Shown in pieces: positions 19,026 to 27,012 of a DNA stretch of 64,000 nt (its first letter is position 1; each line of letters starts with the position of its first letter). The DNA lies in contig NZ_BNEM01000001.1 in assembly GCF_018327705.1 (NCBI RefSeq), positions 2,418,001 to 2,482,000 of the forward strand, in the 5' to 3' direction. This stretch comes from Catellatospora sp. TT07R-123 (GTDB taxonomy: Bacteria; Actinomycetota; Actinomycetes; Mycobacteriales; Micromonosporaceae). Position numbers and translations under genes: made by a program. The notes under the pieces were generated by a model. The model was not told the origin of the DNA. It worked only from the letters and a program-made list of their open reading frames with translations, and searched no databases.

Positions 19026-20060
19026 TTACCTCTCTCGAACTGCCCGTACGGGCGGCGGGCAGCAGTTGCTGGGGCAGACATCCCAGTGACCGAGGGTACC
19101 GAGCGCGGCACGGGGCCGCGTCCCCGGCTCCGTGCGCTCCCGCACCAGCTCGCGCACCATCGCCACGAAGCGCGGGTCGGCGCCGGGGGTGCCCGCGCGG
19201 GCGAAGCCGAGCCCGAGCTGGCGCGCGGTCGCCGCCGCCTCCTCGTCGAGGTCCCACAGCACCTCCAGGTGGTCGGAGACGAACCCGATCGGGCTCACCA
19301 CCACCTGGGTGACGCCCTCCTTGGCCAGCACCTTGAGGTGGTCGTTGACGTCCGGTTCCAGCCACGGCACGTGCGGGGCGCCGGACCGGCTCTGCCACAC
19401 CAGGTCCCAGCCCACACCGGGGGCGCCGCGGTCGGCGACCAGGCGCGCGGTCTCGCGCAGCTGAGCCTCGTACCGCCCGCCGGCCGGGCCGCTGGTCTCG
19501 GCCATCGACACGGGGATGGAATGCGCGGTGAACACCAGCCGGGTGGTCTCGTGCGCCGACACGTCCAGGGCCGCCAGGGCCCGGGCGACCGCGTCGGCGA
19601 ACGGCTCGACGTACCCGGGATGGTCGTGGAAGTGCCGCAGCTTGTCCACGACGGGCGCCCGCGGGCCCACGGCCGCCCGCGCCGCCGCGATATCCCCCAG
19701 GTACTGCCGGCAGGACGAGAACGAGCCGAACGCGCTGGTCGCCAGCGCGATCGCGCGCTGGATGCCGTGGTCGCGCATCTGCGCGAGCGTGTCGGCCAGC
19801 ATCGGCCGCCAGTTGCGGTTGCCCCAGTAGACCGGCAGGTCCACCCCGTTGGCCGCGAAGTCCGCCCGGATCGCCGCCACCAGCTCCCGGCACTGCGCGT
19901 TGATCGGCGACACCCCGCCGAACCGCTGGTAGTGCTCGGCCACCTCAGCCAGCCGCTCCGGCGGCACCCCTCGCCCCCGCGTCACGTTGTGCAGGAACGG
20001 CAGCACCTCATCGGGATGCTCCGGCCCCCCAAACGACAGCAGCAAAAAGCCGTCATACAT
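19026..20060 (-). CDS. hemH: Ferrochelatase (coproporphyrin III ferrochelatase type)
   Basis: Inserts Fe2+ into the porphyrin ring; actinobacterial enzymes act on coproporphyrin III (CpfC). 344 aa. Features: 'LLSFGGPEHPDEVLPFL' at the start, 'TAHSIPVSM' with the metal-binding His, and 'SPIGFVSDHLEVLWDLDEE' with the catalytic acid. The C-terminus has a CPSNCC cluster which, with an upstream Cys, fits the [2Fe-2S] site of actinobacterial ferrochelatases. TAGGCT is 6 nt before ATG and no ribosome site is visible, so it is probably leaderless. Downstream of fabG-fabI as in mycobacteria (mabA-inhA-hemZ). Confidence 0.95.
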   Translation of the reverse strand: MYDGFLLLSFGGPEHPDEVLPFLHNVTRGRGVPPERLAEVAEHYQRFGGVSPINAQCRELVAAIRADFAANGVDLPVYWGNRNWRPMLADTLAQMRDHGIQRAIALATSAFGSFSSCRQYLGDIAAARAAVGPRAPVVDKLRHFHDHPGYVEPFADAVARALAALDVSAHETTRLVFTAHSIPVSMAETSGPAGGRYEAQLRETARLVADRGAPGVGWDLVWQSRSGAPHVPWLEPDVNDHLKVLAKEGVTQVVVSPIGFVSDHLEVLWDLDEEAAATARQLGLGFARAGTPGADPRFVAMVRELVRERTEPGTRPRAALGTLGHWDVCPSNCCPPPVRAVRER

Positions 20061-20149
20061 GCGAAAAGCCTAGATCCCGCCCCCTACCCTCCGCACCCGC
20101 CCCCATGCCCCCTGTGGACAACCCCACCCCGCGCCCACCCGGGTGCGAC

Positions 20150-20210
20150 GTCGATCAGGAACCTGTGCACGGGACACGCCGTCGAGCCGTGCCATAAGTT
20201 CATGATCAAC
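20150..20210. repeat. Intergenic palindrome family R2, copy 1
   Basis: Reads GTCGATCAGGAACCTGTGCA ... TGCCATAAGTTCATGATCAA. Ends (GATCAGGAA / TTCATGATC) and inner GACACGCCGTCGAGCCGTG block recur in four copies in the window. Imperfect inverted repeat of about 61 bp. Confidence 0.85.
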
Positions 20211-20223
20211 GCAGGGAAAGGCG

Positions 20224-20257
20224 CGAGCCCGGCACCCCGTGGCGGGGGCCGGGCTCG
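20224..20257 (-). terminator. Terminator after fabI
   Basis: CGAGCCCGGC / GCCGGGCTCG, a 10-bp perfect stem with a GC-rich loop, 15 nt past the fabI stop, followed on the minus strand by CGCCTTTCCC. It separates fabI from the ferrochelatase promoter. Confidence 0.65.
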
Positions 20258-20271
20258 TCGTGGGTGGGGCG

Positions 20272-21033
20272 TCAGGCGCCGGTGGCGTGGTAGCCGCCGT
20301 CGACGTGGATGATCTCGCCGGTGGTGGCCGGGAACCAGTCCGACAGCAGGGCGAGCACGGCCTTGGCGGTCGGCTCGGTGTCGGTGAGGTCCCAGCCCAG
20401 CGGGGCGCGGTCGGACCAGGACTCCTCGAACGCCTTGAAGCCGGGGATCGACTTGGCGGCCATGGTGCGCAGCGGGCCGGCCGACACCAGGTTGGTACGG
20501 ATGCCCTGCTCACCGAGGTAGCGGGCGAGGTAGCGGGAGGCGGACTCCAGCCCGGCCTTGGCCACGCCCATCCAGTCGTACACCGGCCAGGAGACCGTGG
20601 CGTCGAAGGTGAGGCCGACCACCGAGCTCCCGCGCTGCATCAGCGGCAGGGTGGCCATGGCCAGCGCCTTGTACGAGTACGTCGACACGTGCACCGCCGT
20701 GGCCACGTCCTCCCACGGCGTCTCGAGGAAGGTCCCGCCCAGCGCGGTCGCCGGGGCGAAGCCGATCGAGTGGACCACGCCGTCCAGGCCGTCGACGTGC
20801 TCACGCACCCTGTCGGCCAGGCCGGCCAGGTGCTCGGTGTTGGTCACGTCGAGCTCGATCACCGGGGCCGCCTGCGGCAGCCGCTTGGCGATCCGCTCGA
20901 CCAGCGACAGCCGGCCGAAGCCGGTGAGCACGACCGTGGCCCCCTGCTCCTGGGCCAGCTTCGCGACGTTGAACGCGATCGACTGCTCCGTGATCACACC
21001 GGTGACCAGGATGCGCTTGCCTTCCAGCAGCAC
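20272..21033 (-). CDS. fabI: Enoyl-[acyl-carrier-protein] reductase (NADH), FabI/InhA type
   Basis: Last reductive step of fatty acid elongation. 253 aa SDR protein with FabI-specific features: N-terminal 'LLEGKRILVTGVITEQSIAF' (GxxxxxSIA NADH loop), 'GVVHSIGFAP', catalytic 'VYDWMGVAKAG' (Tyr-x6-Lys) and C-terminal 'IIHVDGGYHATGA'. Closest in style to mycobacterial InhA. The GTG at 21033 has GAGGAG 8 nt upstream and fits the family N-terminus; an in-frame GTG at 21054 is the alternative. The fabG gene lies 145 nt upstream; the gap holds a degenerate R2 repeat. Confidence 0.95.
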   Translation of the reverse strand: MLLEGKRILVTGVITEQSIAFNVAKLAQEQGATVVLTGFGRLSLVERIAKRLPQAAPVIELDVTNTEHLAGLADRVREHVDGLDGVVHSIGFAPATALGGTFLETPWEDVATAVHVSTYSYKALAMATLPLMQRGSSVVGLTFDATVSWPVYDWMGVAKAGLESASRYLARYLGEQGIRTNLVSAGPLRTMAAKSIPGFKAFEESWSDRAPLGWDLTDTEPTAKAVLALLSDWFPATTGEIIHVDGGYHATGA

Positions 21034-21061
21034 GTCTCTATCTCCTCTACTCACATCTGTT

Positions 21062-21122
21062 GTTGATCACGGTGCCAGGGTGGTGACACGCCGTCGAACA
21101 CGTCCATAAGTTCATGATCGAC
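21062..21122. repeat. Intergenic palindrome family R2, copy 2 (diverged)
   Basis: Runs from GTTGATCACGGTGCCAGGGT to CCATAAGTTCATGATCGAC. The outer arms match the other copies, but the centre has drifted (GTCGAACACGTCC instead of GTCGAGCCGTGCC). It sits between fabG and fabI. Confidence 0.75.
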
Positions 21123-21177
21123 GGGAAAGGGGCGGACCTGCGGCCCGGCGGCGGGGCGGCGGGAGGTGGTGGTGGGG

Positions 21178-21978
<801 letters not shown>

Positions 21979-21986
21979 CTAACATC

Positions 21987-22005
21987 TTTGGAGGAAACCT
22001 CCAAA
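21987..22005. promoter_or_regulatory. Perfect inverted repeat upstream of fabG, candidate operator
   Basis: TTTGGAGG-AAA-CCTCCAAA, an 8-bp perfect dyad about 96 nt before the fabG start in a locally AT-richer promoter region. Size and symmetry suit a dimeric repressor of fatty acid synthesis, but no matching regulator is next to it. Confidence 0.45.
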
Positions 22006-22134
22006 CACGCACCGTATACCCCGACCGGGTGGACACCACCGCCATGGCGGGTCGGCTGATGCGGACCCACCGCGCCGGTGCTGTACGATCCATGCGGTTG
22101 CGGACTCAGTTCCGCCTGTCGGACCCCGGCTTAA

Positions 22135-22167
22135 GGAGGTGATCGCTATGCGAGATAGCGATCCTCC
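22135..22167 (+). promoter_or_regulatory. Hairpin burying a perfect Shine-Dalgarno and start codon
   Basis: GGAGG(22135-22139) pairs with CCTCC (22163-22167), a TG bulge follows, and ATCGCTAT pairs with ATAGCGAT around a GCGAG loop: 13 bp in all. TAAGGAGGTGATC is a full anti-Shine-Dalgarno complement, and the ATG of a 18-codon ORF lies in the stem. Looks like a translational switch or leader rather than a terminator (no T-run). The 21892-22362 stretch holds otherwise only the fabG operator above, a weak TACGAT -10 at 22084, and the tiny ORF. Confidence 0.6.
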
Positions 22168-22204
22168 GAGTCATGCCCGGGTTCTGCGAAGCGCAACTGT
22201 CTGA
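22148..22204 (+). CDS. Possible 18-codon leader peptide
   Basis: ATG 8-10 nt after the perfect TAAGGAGGTG ribosome site; reads MRDSDPPSHARVLRSATV then TGA. Such strong initiation signals are unlikely by chance, but the product is too short for family recognition. It precedes a 26-aa membrane protein ORF by 158 nt and may control it. Confidence 0.45.
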   Translation: MRDSDPPSHARVLRSATV

Positions 22205-22362
22205 CACGCGCTTTCCCCTCCCAGCCGTGCGGTTCTGAAGACCGCGGCGGTGGGCGGCCCGCGTGCCTCGTTCCTTCGCCAGTGCAATTCTCCCGGTCAT
22301 GACTCTGCACCCGCGTGCCCCTCTGTTGCCCCGAAACGACAGCAGCCACCGGAGAAACCGTC

Positions 22363-22443
22363 ATGAGCCGTTACGTAGCTCCCCTGGGCTTCACCCTTGC
22401 CGCGACCTGGGTAGGCGCCCTGTTCATCCTGCTCAGCAAGTGA
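22363..22443 (+). CDS. 26-aa single-span membrane peptide
   Basis: Tiny ORF with GGAG 8 nt before ATG. It starts MSRYVAPLGF, has one hydrophobic segment (about residues 6-24, 'LAATWVGALFILL') and ends SK. Length and make-up fit a small membrane-inserted regulator or subunit, but I do not recognise it. It lies downstream of the structured leader at 22135 and upstream of an R1 palindrome. Confidence 0.55.
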   Translation: MSRYVAPLGFTLAATWVGALFILLSK

Positions 22444-22490
22444 GCTGAGCCCCCGCCCGGCAACGCCGCCGCGGCCGCACCACCGGCGCA

Positions 22491-22550
22491 GAGTTGCCTG
22501 GCAATCGGGCGTATCACCCACCCGGGTACGCCCGATTGCCAGGCAAATCG
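22491..22550. repeat. Intergenic palindrome family R1, copy 3 (with compensatory change)
   Basis: Left arm GAGTTGCCTGGCAATCGGGC and right arm GCCCGATTGCCAGGCAAATC. The usual CCGGGC is CCTGGC here and the right arm changed in step (GCCAGG), so pairing is kept. One arm end is imperfect (AAATC). Confidence 0.9.
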
Positions 22551-22580
22551 ACGCTCGCCGGAGGCGCGCGGCACGGCCCG

Positions 22581-23540
22581 TCAGGGCAGGCGGGACGTCC
22601 AGAGCAGGCTCAGCGTGCCCGCCGCCAGGCAGCACAGCAGCGCCGCGGCCGCGAACCACTGGCCGATCTCGCGCGGCACCGTCCGGTAGCCGATGGACGA
22701 ACCCATGTCCTGGTACACCTGGGTCAGCTCGGCCGCGGACGCCGCCTCGTAGAAGAAGCCGCCGGTCGTCTCGGCCAGCCCCGCCAGCGCCTGCCGGTCC
22801 ACCGGCACCCGCTGGAGCTGCCCCGCGATGTCGACCACCCCGGCGTCGGTGCCGAACGCGATCGTCGTGACCGGAACGTTCGCCTCCACGGCGGCGGCAG
22901 CGGCCTCGTCGATCGAGCGGCCGTACGTCCGGTACCCGTCCGACAGCAGCACGATGCGCGCCGGCGGTGGTTCGTCGGCGCCGTCGCCGGGCACCGACCG
23001 GATCGCGTCCAGCGCCGTGAACACCGCCTCCCCGGTCGCGGTCGCCTCGGCCAGCTCCAGCCCGTCGATCGCCTCGCGTACGGCGGCCCGGTCCTTGGTC
23101 GGCGCCACCAGCACGTTGGCCGACTTCGCGAACGACACCAGCCCCAGGTTGTACGAGTCCGGCAGCTCGTCCACGAACGACTTCGCCGACTCCTGCGCCG
23201 CCTCGATCCGCGTCGGCGCCACGTCATCGGCCTGCATGGACAGCGACACGTCGATGGCCAGGATGACGGTGGCCCGCTCCAGCGGCTCCTGCGCCTGCAC
23301 CGACGGCCGCGCCAGCGCCGTCACCAGCGCGAACAGTCCGGCCAGGAACAGCCCGGCGGCCACGTGCCGCCGCCAGCCCAGCCCGCGCGGCACCAGCGAG
23401 CGCAGCAGCTCCAGGTTGCTGAACGGCACCGCGGTGTCGCGGCGCCACCGGCGCAGCAGGTGCCGCCCCAGGTACGCCGCGGCCAGCCCCAGCACCGGCA
23501 GCAGCGCCACCAGCCACCACGGCGACAGGAACACCATCAT
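22581..23540 (-). CDS. VWA domain membrane protein (BatA/BatB-like)
   Basis: 319-aa protein with two N-terminal membrane helices (about 5-25 and 55-78), a von Willebrand A domain (about 85-280) whose metal site DVSLS lies in 'ILAIDVSLSMQADD', and a C-terminal helix. Such proteins form envelope complexes with MoxR AAA ATPases and DUF58 proteins, thought to act as chaperones or metal-insertion machinery. It overlaps the DUF58 stop by 4 nt; GGAGG stands 6 nt before the first of two tandem ATGs. Last gene of the MoxR operon. Confidence 0.92.
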   Translation of the reverse strand: MMVFLSPWWLVALLPVLGLAAAYLGRHLLRRWRRDTAVPFSNLELLRSLVPRGLGWRRHVAAGLFLAGLFALVTALARPSVQAQEPLERATVILAIDVSLSMQADDVAPTRIEAAQESAKSFVDELPDSYNLGLVSFAKSANVLVAPTKDRAAVREAIDGLELAEATATGEAVFTALDAIRSVPGDGADEPPPARIVLLSDGYRTYGRSIDEAAAAAVEANVPVTTIAFGTDAGVVDIAGQLQRVPVDRQALAGLAETTGGFFYEAASAAELTQVYQDMGSSIGYRTVPREIGQWFAAAALLCCLAAGTLSLLWTSRLP

Positions 23541-24475
23541 CGGCTGCCTCCCCGGGTCCGGCGGTGCCGCTGCGCGGCGACGAAGCGCACGAGGTCCAGC
23601 AGCCAGTCCGAATCGGTACGCAGCCGCACCTGCCGCGCCCCGGCGGCCCGGATCGCGGCGGCGACGCGTTCCCGCTGCGCCGCGGCGGCGGCGCGGTAGC
23701 GCTCGCGCAGCCGGGCGTCGCCGGTCCGCACCTCGTGCCGCACCCCGGTCTCGGGGTCGACCAGTTCCAGCACGCCCGCGTCGGGCAGCTCCAGCTCGTA
23801 CGGGTCCAGCACCTCGATCGCGAGCACCTCGTGGCGGACCGCGAGCTTGCGCAGCGGCCAGCCCCAGCGCTCCGGCGGGTCGAGGAAGTCCGAGACGACC
23901 ACGGCCAGCCCCCGCCGCCGAGGCGGGGCGTTGAGCGCGTCGATCAGTCCCGCCAGGCTGTCCGGCGGGCCGGTCCGGCGGCCGCCGTCCGCGTCGTCGA
24001 TCAGGCGCGCCACCGTACGCAGCAGGCCCTGCGCCTCGCGGCGGCCGGGCAGCGCCGGGCGGCGGACCAGCCCGCCGTCGCGGGTGGCGACGACGGCGCC
24101 GACGCGGTTGCCGCCGCGCACCGTCAGGTGGGTCATCGCGGCGGTCGCCGCCAGCACCAGGTCGCGCTTGAGCATCCGGGCGGTGCCGAAGTCCAGGCTC
24201 GGCGACAGGTCCAGCGCCAGCCAGGTCTCCAGCTCCCGGTCGGCGACGGTGAGCCGCACGTGCGGCACGGTGGTGCGCGCGGTGACGGGCCAGTCCATCC
24301 GGCGTACGTCGTCGCCGCTGCGGTACTCCCGCGACTCCCCCGCCTCGCTGCCCGGACCGGGCAGCAGCCCCAGGTAGTCGCCCTGGAGCAGCCCGTCGAG
24401 GCGCCGGTTGACCAGCAGTTGCAGCCGGCTGAGCGCGGCCGAGCCGGTGTCGGCGGGCGCGGCCGTGCCGGTCAT
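23537..24475 (-). CDS. DUF58 domain-containing protein
   Basis: 312-aa cytoplasmic partner of MoxR ATPases. The DUF58 hallmark 'GDDVRRMDWPVTARTTVPHVR' (about residues 52-72) is followed by a VWA-like fold beginning 'LALDLSPSLDFGTA'. Its ATG overlaps the moxR stop (ATGA) and its stop overlaps the next ATG, so the three genes are translationally coupled. Confidence 0.92.
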   Translation of the reverse strand: MTGTAAPADTGSAALSRLQLLVNRRLDGLLQGDYLGLLPGPGSEAGESREYRSGDDVRRMDWPVTARTTVPHVRLTVADRELETWLALDLSPSLDFGTARMLKRDLVLAATAAMTHLTVRGGNRVGAVVATRDGGLVRRPALPGRREAQGLLRTVARLIDDADGGRRTGPPDSLAGLIDALNAPPRRRGLAVVVSDFLDPPERWGWPLRKLAVRHEVLAIEVLDPYELELPDAGVLELVDPETGVRHEVRTGDARLRERYRAAAAAQRERVAAAIRAAGARQVRLRTDSDWLLDLVRFVAAQRHRRTRGGSR

Positions 24476-25542
24476 GTCGCCTGCTGCCGCGGGGCCACGG
24501 CGGGCAGCGGCACCGCCGACAGCACCCGGCTGACGACGTAGTCGGCGGGCACCTCGTCGGCGAGCGCGTCGTAGGACAGCACCAGCCGGTGGCGCAGGAT
24601 GTCCGGCGCGATGTCCTGCACGTCCTGCGGCAGGGCGTAGTCGCGCCCCCGCAGCAGCGCCAGCGCGCGGGTGGCCCGGACCAGGCCGAGCGAGGCGCGC
24701 GGGCTCGCGCCGTACTGGATGAGCCGGGCGACGTCGGGCACGCCGTGCTCGCCGGGGTCGCGGGTGGCCAGCACGAGGCGTACCGCGTAGTCGACCAGGG
24801 CGTTGTGCACGAACACCTGGTCGGCCCGCTGCTGGAGGCCGAGCAGGTCGGCGGTGGTGAATATGGGGGCCGCGCGCGGCGGGGAGACCCCCATCCGGTA
24901 CACGATCTCGCGCTCCTCGACGTCGGTCGGGTAGCCGACCAGCACCTTCAGCAGGAAGCGGTCACGCTGCGCCTCCGGCAGCGGATACACCCCCTCCTGC
25001 TCGATCGGGTTCTGCGTCGCCATGACCAGGAACGGATCGGGTACGGCGTGGGTTCTGCCGCCCAGCGACACGTGCCGCTCGGCCATCACCTCCAGCAGCG
25101 CCGACTGCACCTTGGCCGGGGCCCGGTTGATCTCGTCGGCGAGCAGGAAGTTGACGAAGACCGGCCCCAGCTCGACGTCGAAGGACTCGCTGCTAGCCCG
25201 GTAGATGCGGGTGCCGACGATGTCGGCGGGCACCAGGTCCGGGGTGAACTGGACCCGGGCGAACGAGCCGCCGACGACGGTCGCCAGCGTCTCCACGGCC
25301 AGCGTCTTGGCCACCCCGGGCACGCCCTCCAGCAGGCAGTGCCCGCGGGCCAGCAGGGCCACGAACATGCGCTCGACCAGCCGGTCCTGCCCGACGATCA
25401 CCTTCTTGACCTCGAACAGGGCCCGTTCGAGGTGGGTGGCGTCCTGGGCGGGGCTGACCGGTGCCGATGCCAGGGCCGGGGCCGGGGCCGTCGGGGCGGG
25501 CGGCGGGGTGTCGACGGGGTCGTCGTAGGTGGTCGGGTGCAC
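24472..25542 (-). CDS. MoxR family AAA+ ATPase
   Basis: About 356 aa. An Ala/Pro-rich N-terminal leader of ~40 residues, then the AAA_3 core: Walker A 'GVPGVAKTLAVETLA', Walker B 'LLADEINRAPAKVQSALLE', sensor 1 'VMATQNPIEQEGVYPLPEAQ' and the lid domain. MoxR ATPases remodel or load partner proteins together with DUF58 and VWA subunits. Starts at one of two tandem GTGs; I chose the second, 5 nt after AGAGGAG (the first is at 25545). Confidence 0.93.
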   Translation of the reverse strand: MHPTTYDDPVDTPPPAPTAPAPALASAPVSPAQDATHLERALFEVKKVIVGQDRLVERMFVALLARGHCLLEGVPGVAKTLAVETLATVVGGSFARVQFTPDLVPADIVGTRIYRASSESFDVELGPVFVNFLLADEINRAPAKVQSALLEVMAERHVSLGGRTHAVPDPFLVMATQNPIEQEGVYPLPEAQRDRFLLKVLVGYPTDVEEREIVYRMGVSPPRAAPIFTTADLLGLQQRADQVFVHNALVDYAVRLVLATRDPGEHGVPDVARLIQYGASPRASLGLVRATRALALLRGRDYALPQDVQDIAPDILRHRLVLSYDALADEVPADYVVSRVLSAVPLPAVAPRQQAT

Positions 25543-25973
25543 CACGGCTCCTCTGCGTGCGGTCCGGTAACGCGAAAAACACCGCCCGCCGAGCCGTGCC
25601 GTACGAGCGGCTGGTCCTCAGCCTCGCACGCCAAGCCGACGTACACGGCAAAAATGTGTGAAAACCACATATGCCCACAAGCCAGATGATGATCTTTACT
25701 GCCGCGTTTTCATTCGAATGGATGCGCGCACCGCTCTTCCCTCCGCGGCGTGAGCATGGTTACTATTTCGGCGTTGCCGGGCGGCTTCCCCCGTGGCCGC
25801 CCGGCACGCCAAACACCCCGGCCGAGCCCCCGCGCTCGGCCGTTTCGCTTTCCCCGCCCGCCCCGGCCCGGACGGCTCGGCTGCCCCGGCCCGCCCCCGC
25901 CATAGCCCCGGCCCCGGGCTCCCGCCGACGCTGCTTGCGGCACGCGGCACGCACGGCATGGGGCACGCGCCGC

Positions 25974-26068
25974 GAAGATCAGCGGTTCCGGTCGTTTTCG
26001 CGGCTGTGAGCGCTGGAAACGACCGCAGACGGCGATCTTCTGAGGAAGATCAGCGCTTCCGGTACGCT
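25974..26068 (+). promoter_or_regulatory. Direct repeats and leaderless promoter in the 25543-26075 gap
   Basis: GAAGATCAGCGGTTCCGGT (25974-25992) recurs as GAAGATCAGCGCTTCCGGT (26045-26063), 18 of 19 identical; GATCTTC (26034-26040) forms an inverted partner to the second. The second copy ends at a TACGCT hexamer (26063-26068) lying 7 nt before the next gene's GTG. The rest of the 533-nt gap holds an AT-richer block near 25580-25780 with a TACTAT hexamer, and a GCCGAG/CTCGGC hairpin near 25820; no gene seen. Confidence 0.5.
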
Positions 26069-26075
26069 CCTGGCC

Positions 26076-26279
26076 GTGACCGAGGAAGCGGCCCCGCCGA
26101 TCTGCTCGCGCAAGGGCTGCCGTGCGGCCGCCGCGTGGGAGCTGCGCTGGAACAACCCGAAGCTGCACGCCCCCGACCGGCGCAAGTCCTGGCTCGCCTG
26201 CGACGAGCACGGCGAGTTTCTGGCCGACTTCCTCACGGCCCGCAACTTCCTCCGCGAAACCCTCCCCCTCCACCCCTGA
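26076..26279 (+). CDS. Small conserved actinobacterial Cys-containing protein
   Basis: 67 aa. 'ICSRKGCRAAAAWELRWNNP' has a CxxxxC pair, and a later 'LACDEHGEFLADFL' gives a C-x2-H, so a zinc site is plausible. Similar short proteins are common in actinobacteria and often carry the doubtful label 'acetone carboxylase'; I give no function. GTG start without a ribosome site, TACGCT 7 nt upstream, so leaderless. Confidence 0.75.
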   Translation: MTEEAAPPICSRKGCRAAAAWELRWNNPKLHAPDRRKSWLACDEHGEFLADFLTARNFLRETLPLHP

Positions 26280-26338
26280 CCCGCCCAAGATCGGGAACCG
26301 GTGACCCACCCAAGATCGGGGCCTGCCCCAAGATCGGG

Positions 26339-26399
26339 CGAGTTGCCGGGCAATCGGGCGTATTCGGGTGCCCCGTTCCCCCGATTGCCCGGCAACTCG
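26339..26399. repeat. Intergenic palindrome family R1, copy 4
   Basis: CGAGTTGCCGGGCAATCGGG ... CCCGATTGCCCGGCAACTCG, long perfect arms and a centre differing from other copies. CAAGATCGG occurs twice just left of it (26311 and 26329 regions). Confidence 0.9.
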
Positions 26400-26466
26400 G
26401 CTGGTCTAGGGGGTGAGGGGTTCGGGTGGGCGGGTGGGGGTGGGGCGATCGTCTATCGTCGAACGC

Positions 26467-27012
26467 GTGAGCGAGCCGTCAGCCGCCCTGCCCTATGGTG
26501 ATCCGGCCCTGGCCGGTGACCCGGTGACCAGTGCCCTCGATCCCGGCCCGCAGCGTGGCTGGCACCCCGTGTCGCCCCGGCTGGCCTGGCTGGAGCTGAC
26601 CAGCATCGCCATCGGCACCGCGCTGCTGGTCGGCGCGTGCGGGGTGGGCTGGTCGCTGCTCGGCTGGCGCTGGCTGCCGTGGGCGGCGGGAGCGCTGCTG
26701 GTGCTCAACACGCTGCGGGCGGTGGTCGCGGTGCGGGCCGCCCGGTCGTACGGCTATGCCGAGCGCGAGCGCGACCTGCTGGTGCGCCACGGCCGGATGG
26801 TGCGCCACCTGTCGATCGTCCCGTACGCCCGGATGCAGTTCGTCGACGTGACCGCCGGGCCGCTGGAGCGGATGTTCGGCCTGGCCACGGTGCAGCTGCA
26901 CACCGCGGCGGCGGCCAGCGACGCCACGGTGCCGGGCCTGGCCCCGGCGGAGGCGGTGCGGCTGCGCGACCGGCTGGCCGCTCTCGGCGAGAACGCCGGT
27001 GAGGGCCTGTGA
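26467..27012 (+). CDS. PH domain-containing membrane protein (YdbS-like)
   Basis: 181 aa. Two membrane helices (about 45-90) precede a bacterial PH (bPH2) domain with 'ERDLLVRHGRMVRHLSIVPY' and 'RMQFVDVTAGPLERMFGLAT', the YdbS pattern. GTG start with TATCGT 7 nt upstream and no ribosome site: leaderless. A longer in-frame start at 26413 is not favoured. It overlaps the next PH gene (GTGA), matching the ydbS-ydbT pair of Bacillus, linked there to resistance to peptide bacteriocins. Confidence 0.85.
   Translation: MSEPSAALPYGDPALAGDPVTSALDPGPQRGWHPVSPRLAWLELTSIAIGTALLVGACGVGWSLLGWRWLPWAAGALLVLNTLRAVVAVRAARSYGYAERERDLLVRHGRMVRHLSIVPYARMQFVDVTAGPLERMFGLATVQLHTAAAASDATVPGLAPAEAVRLRDRLAALGENAGEGL

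Noticed and set aside
22141-22204. GGAGGTGATC as a 16S rRNA 3' fragment
   Set aside because: It is the complement of the anti-Shine-Dalgarno, not the rRNA sense sequence, and no other rRNA sequence adjoins it.
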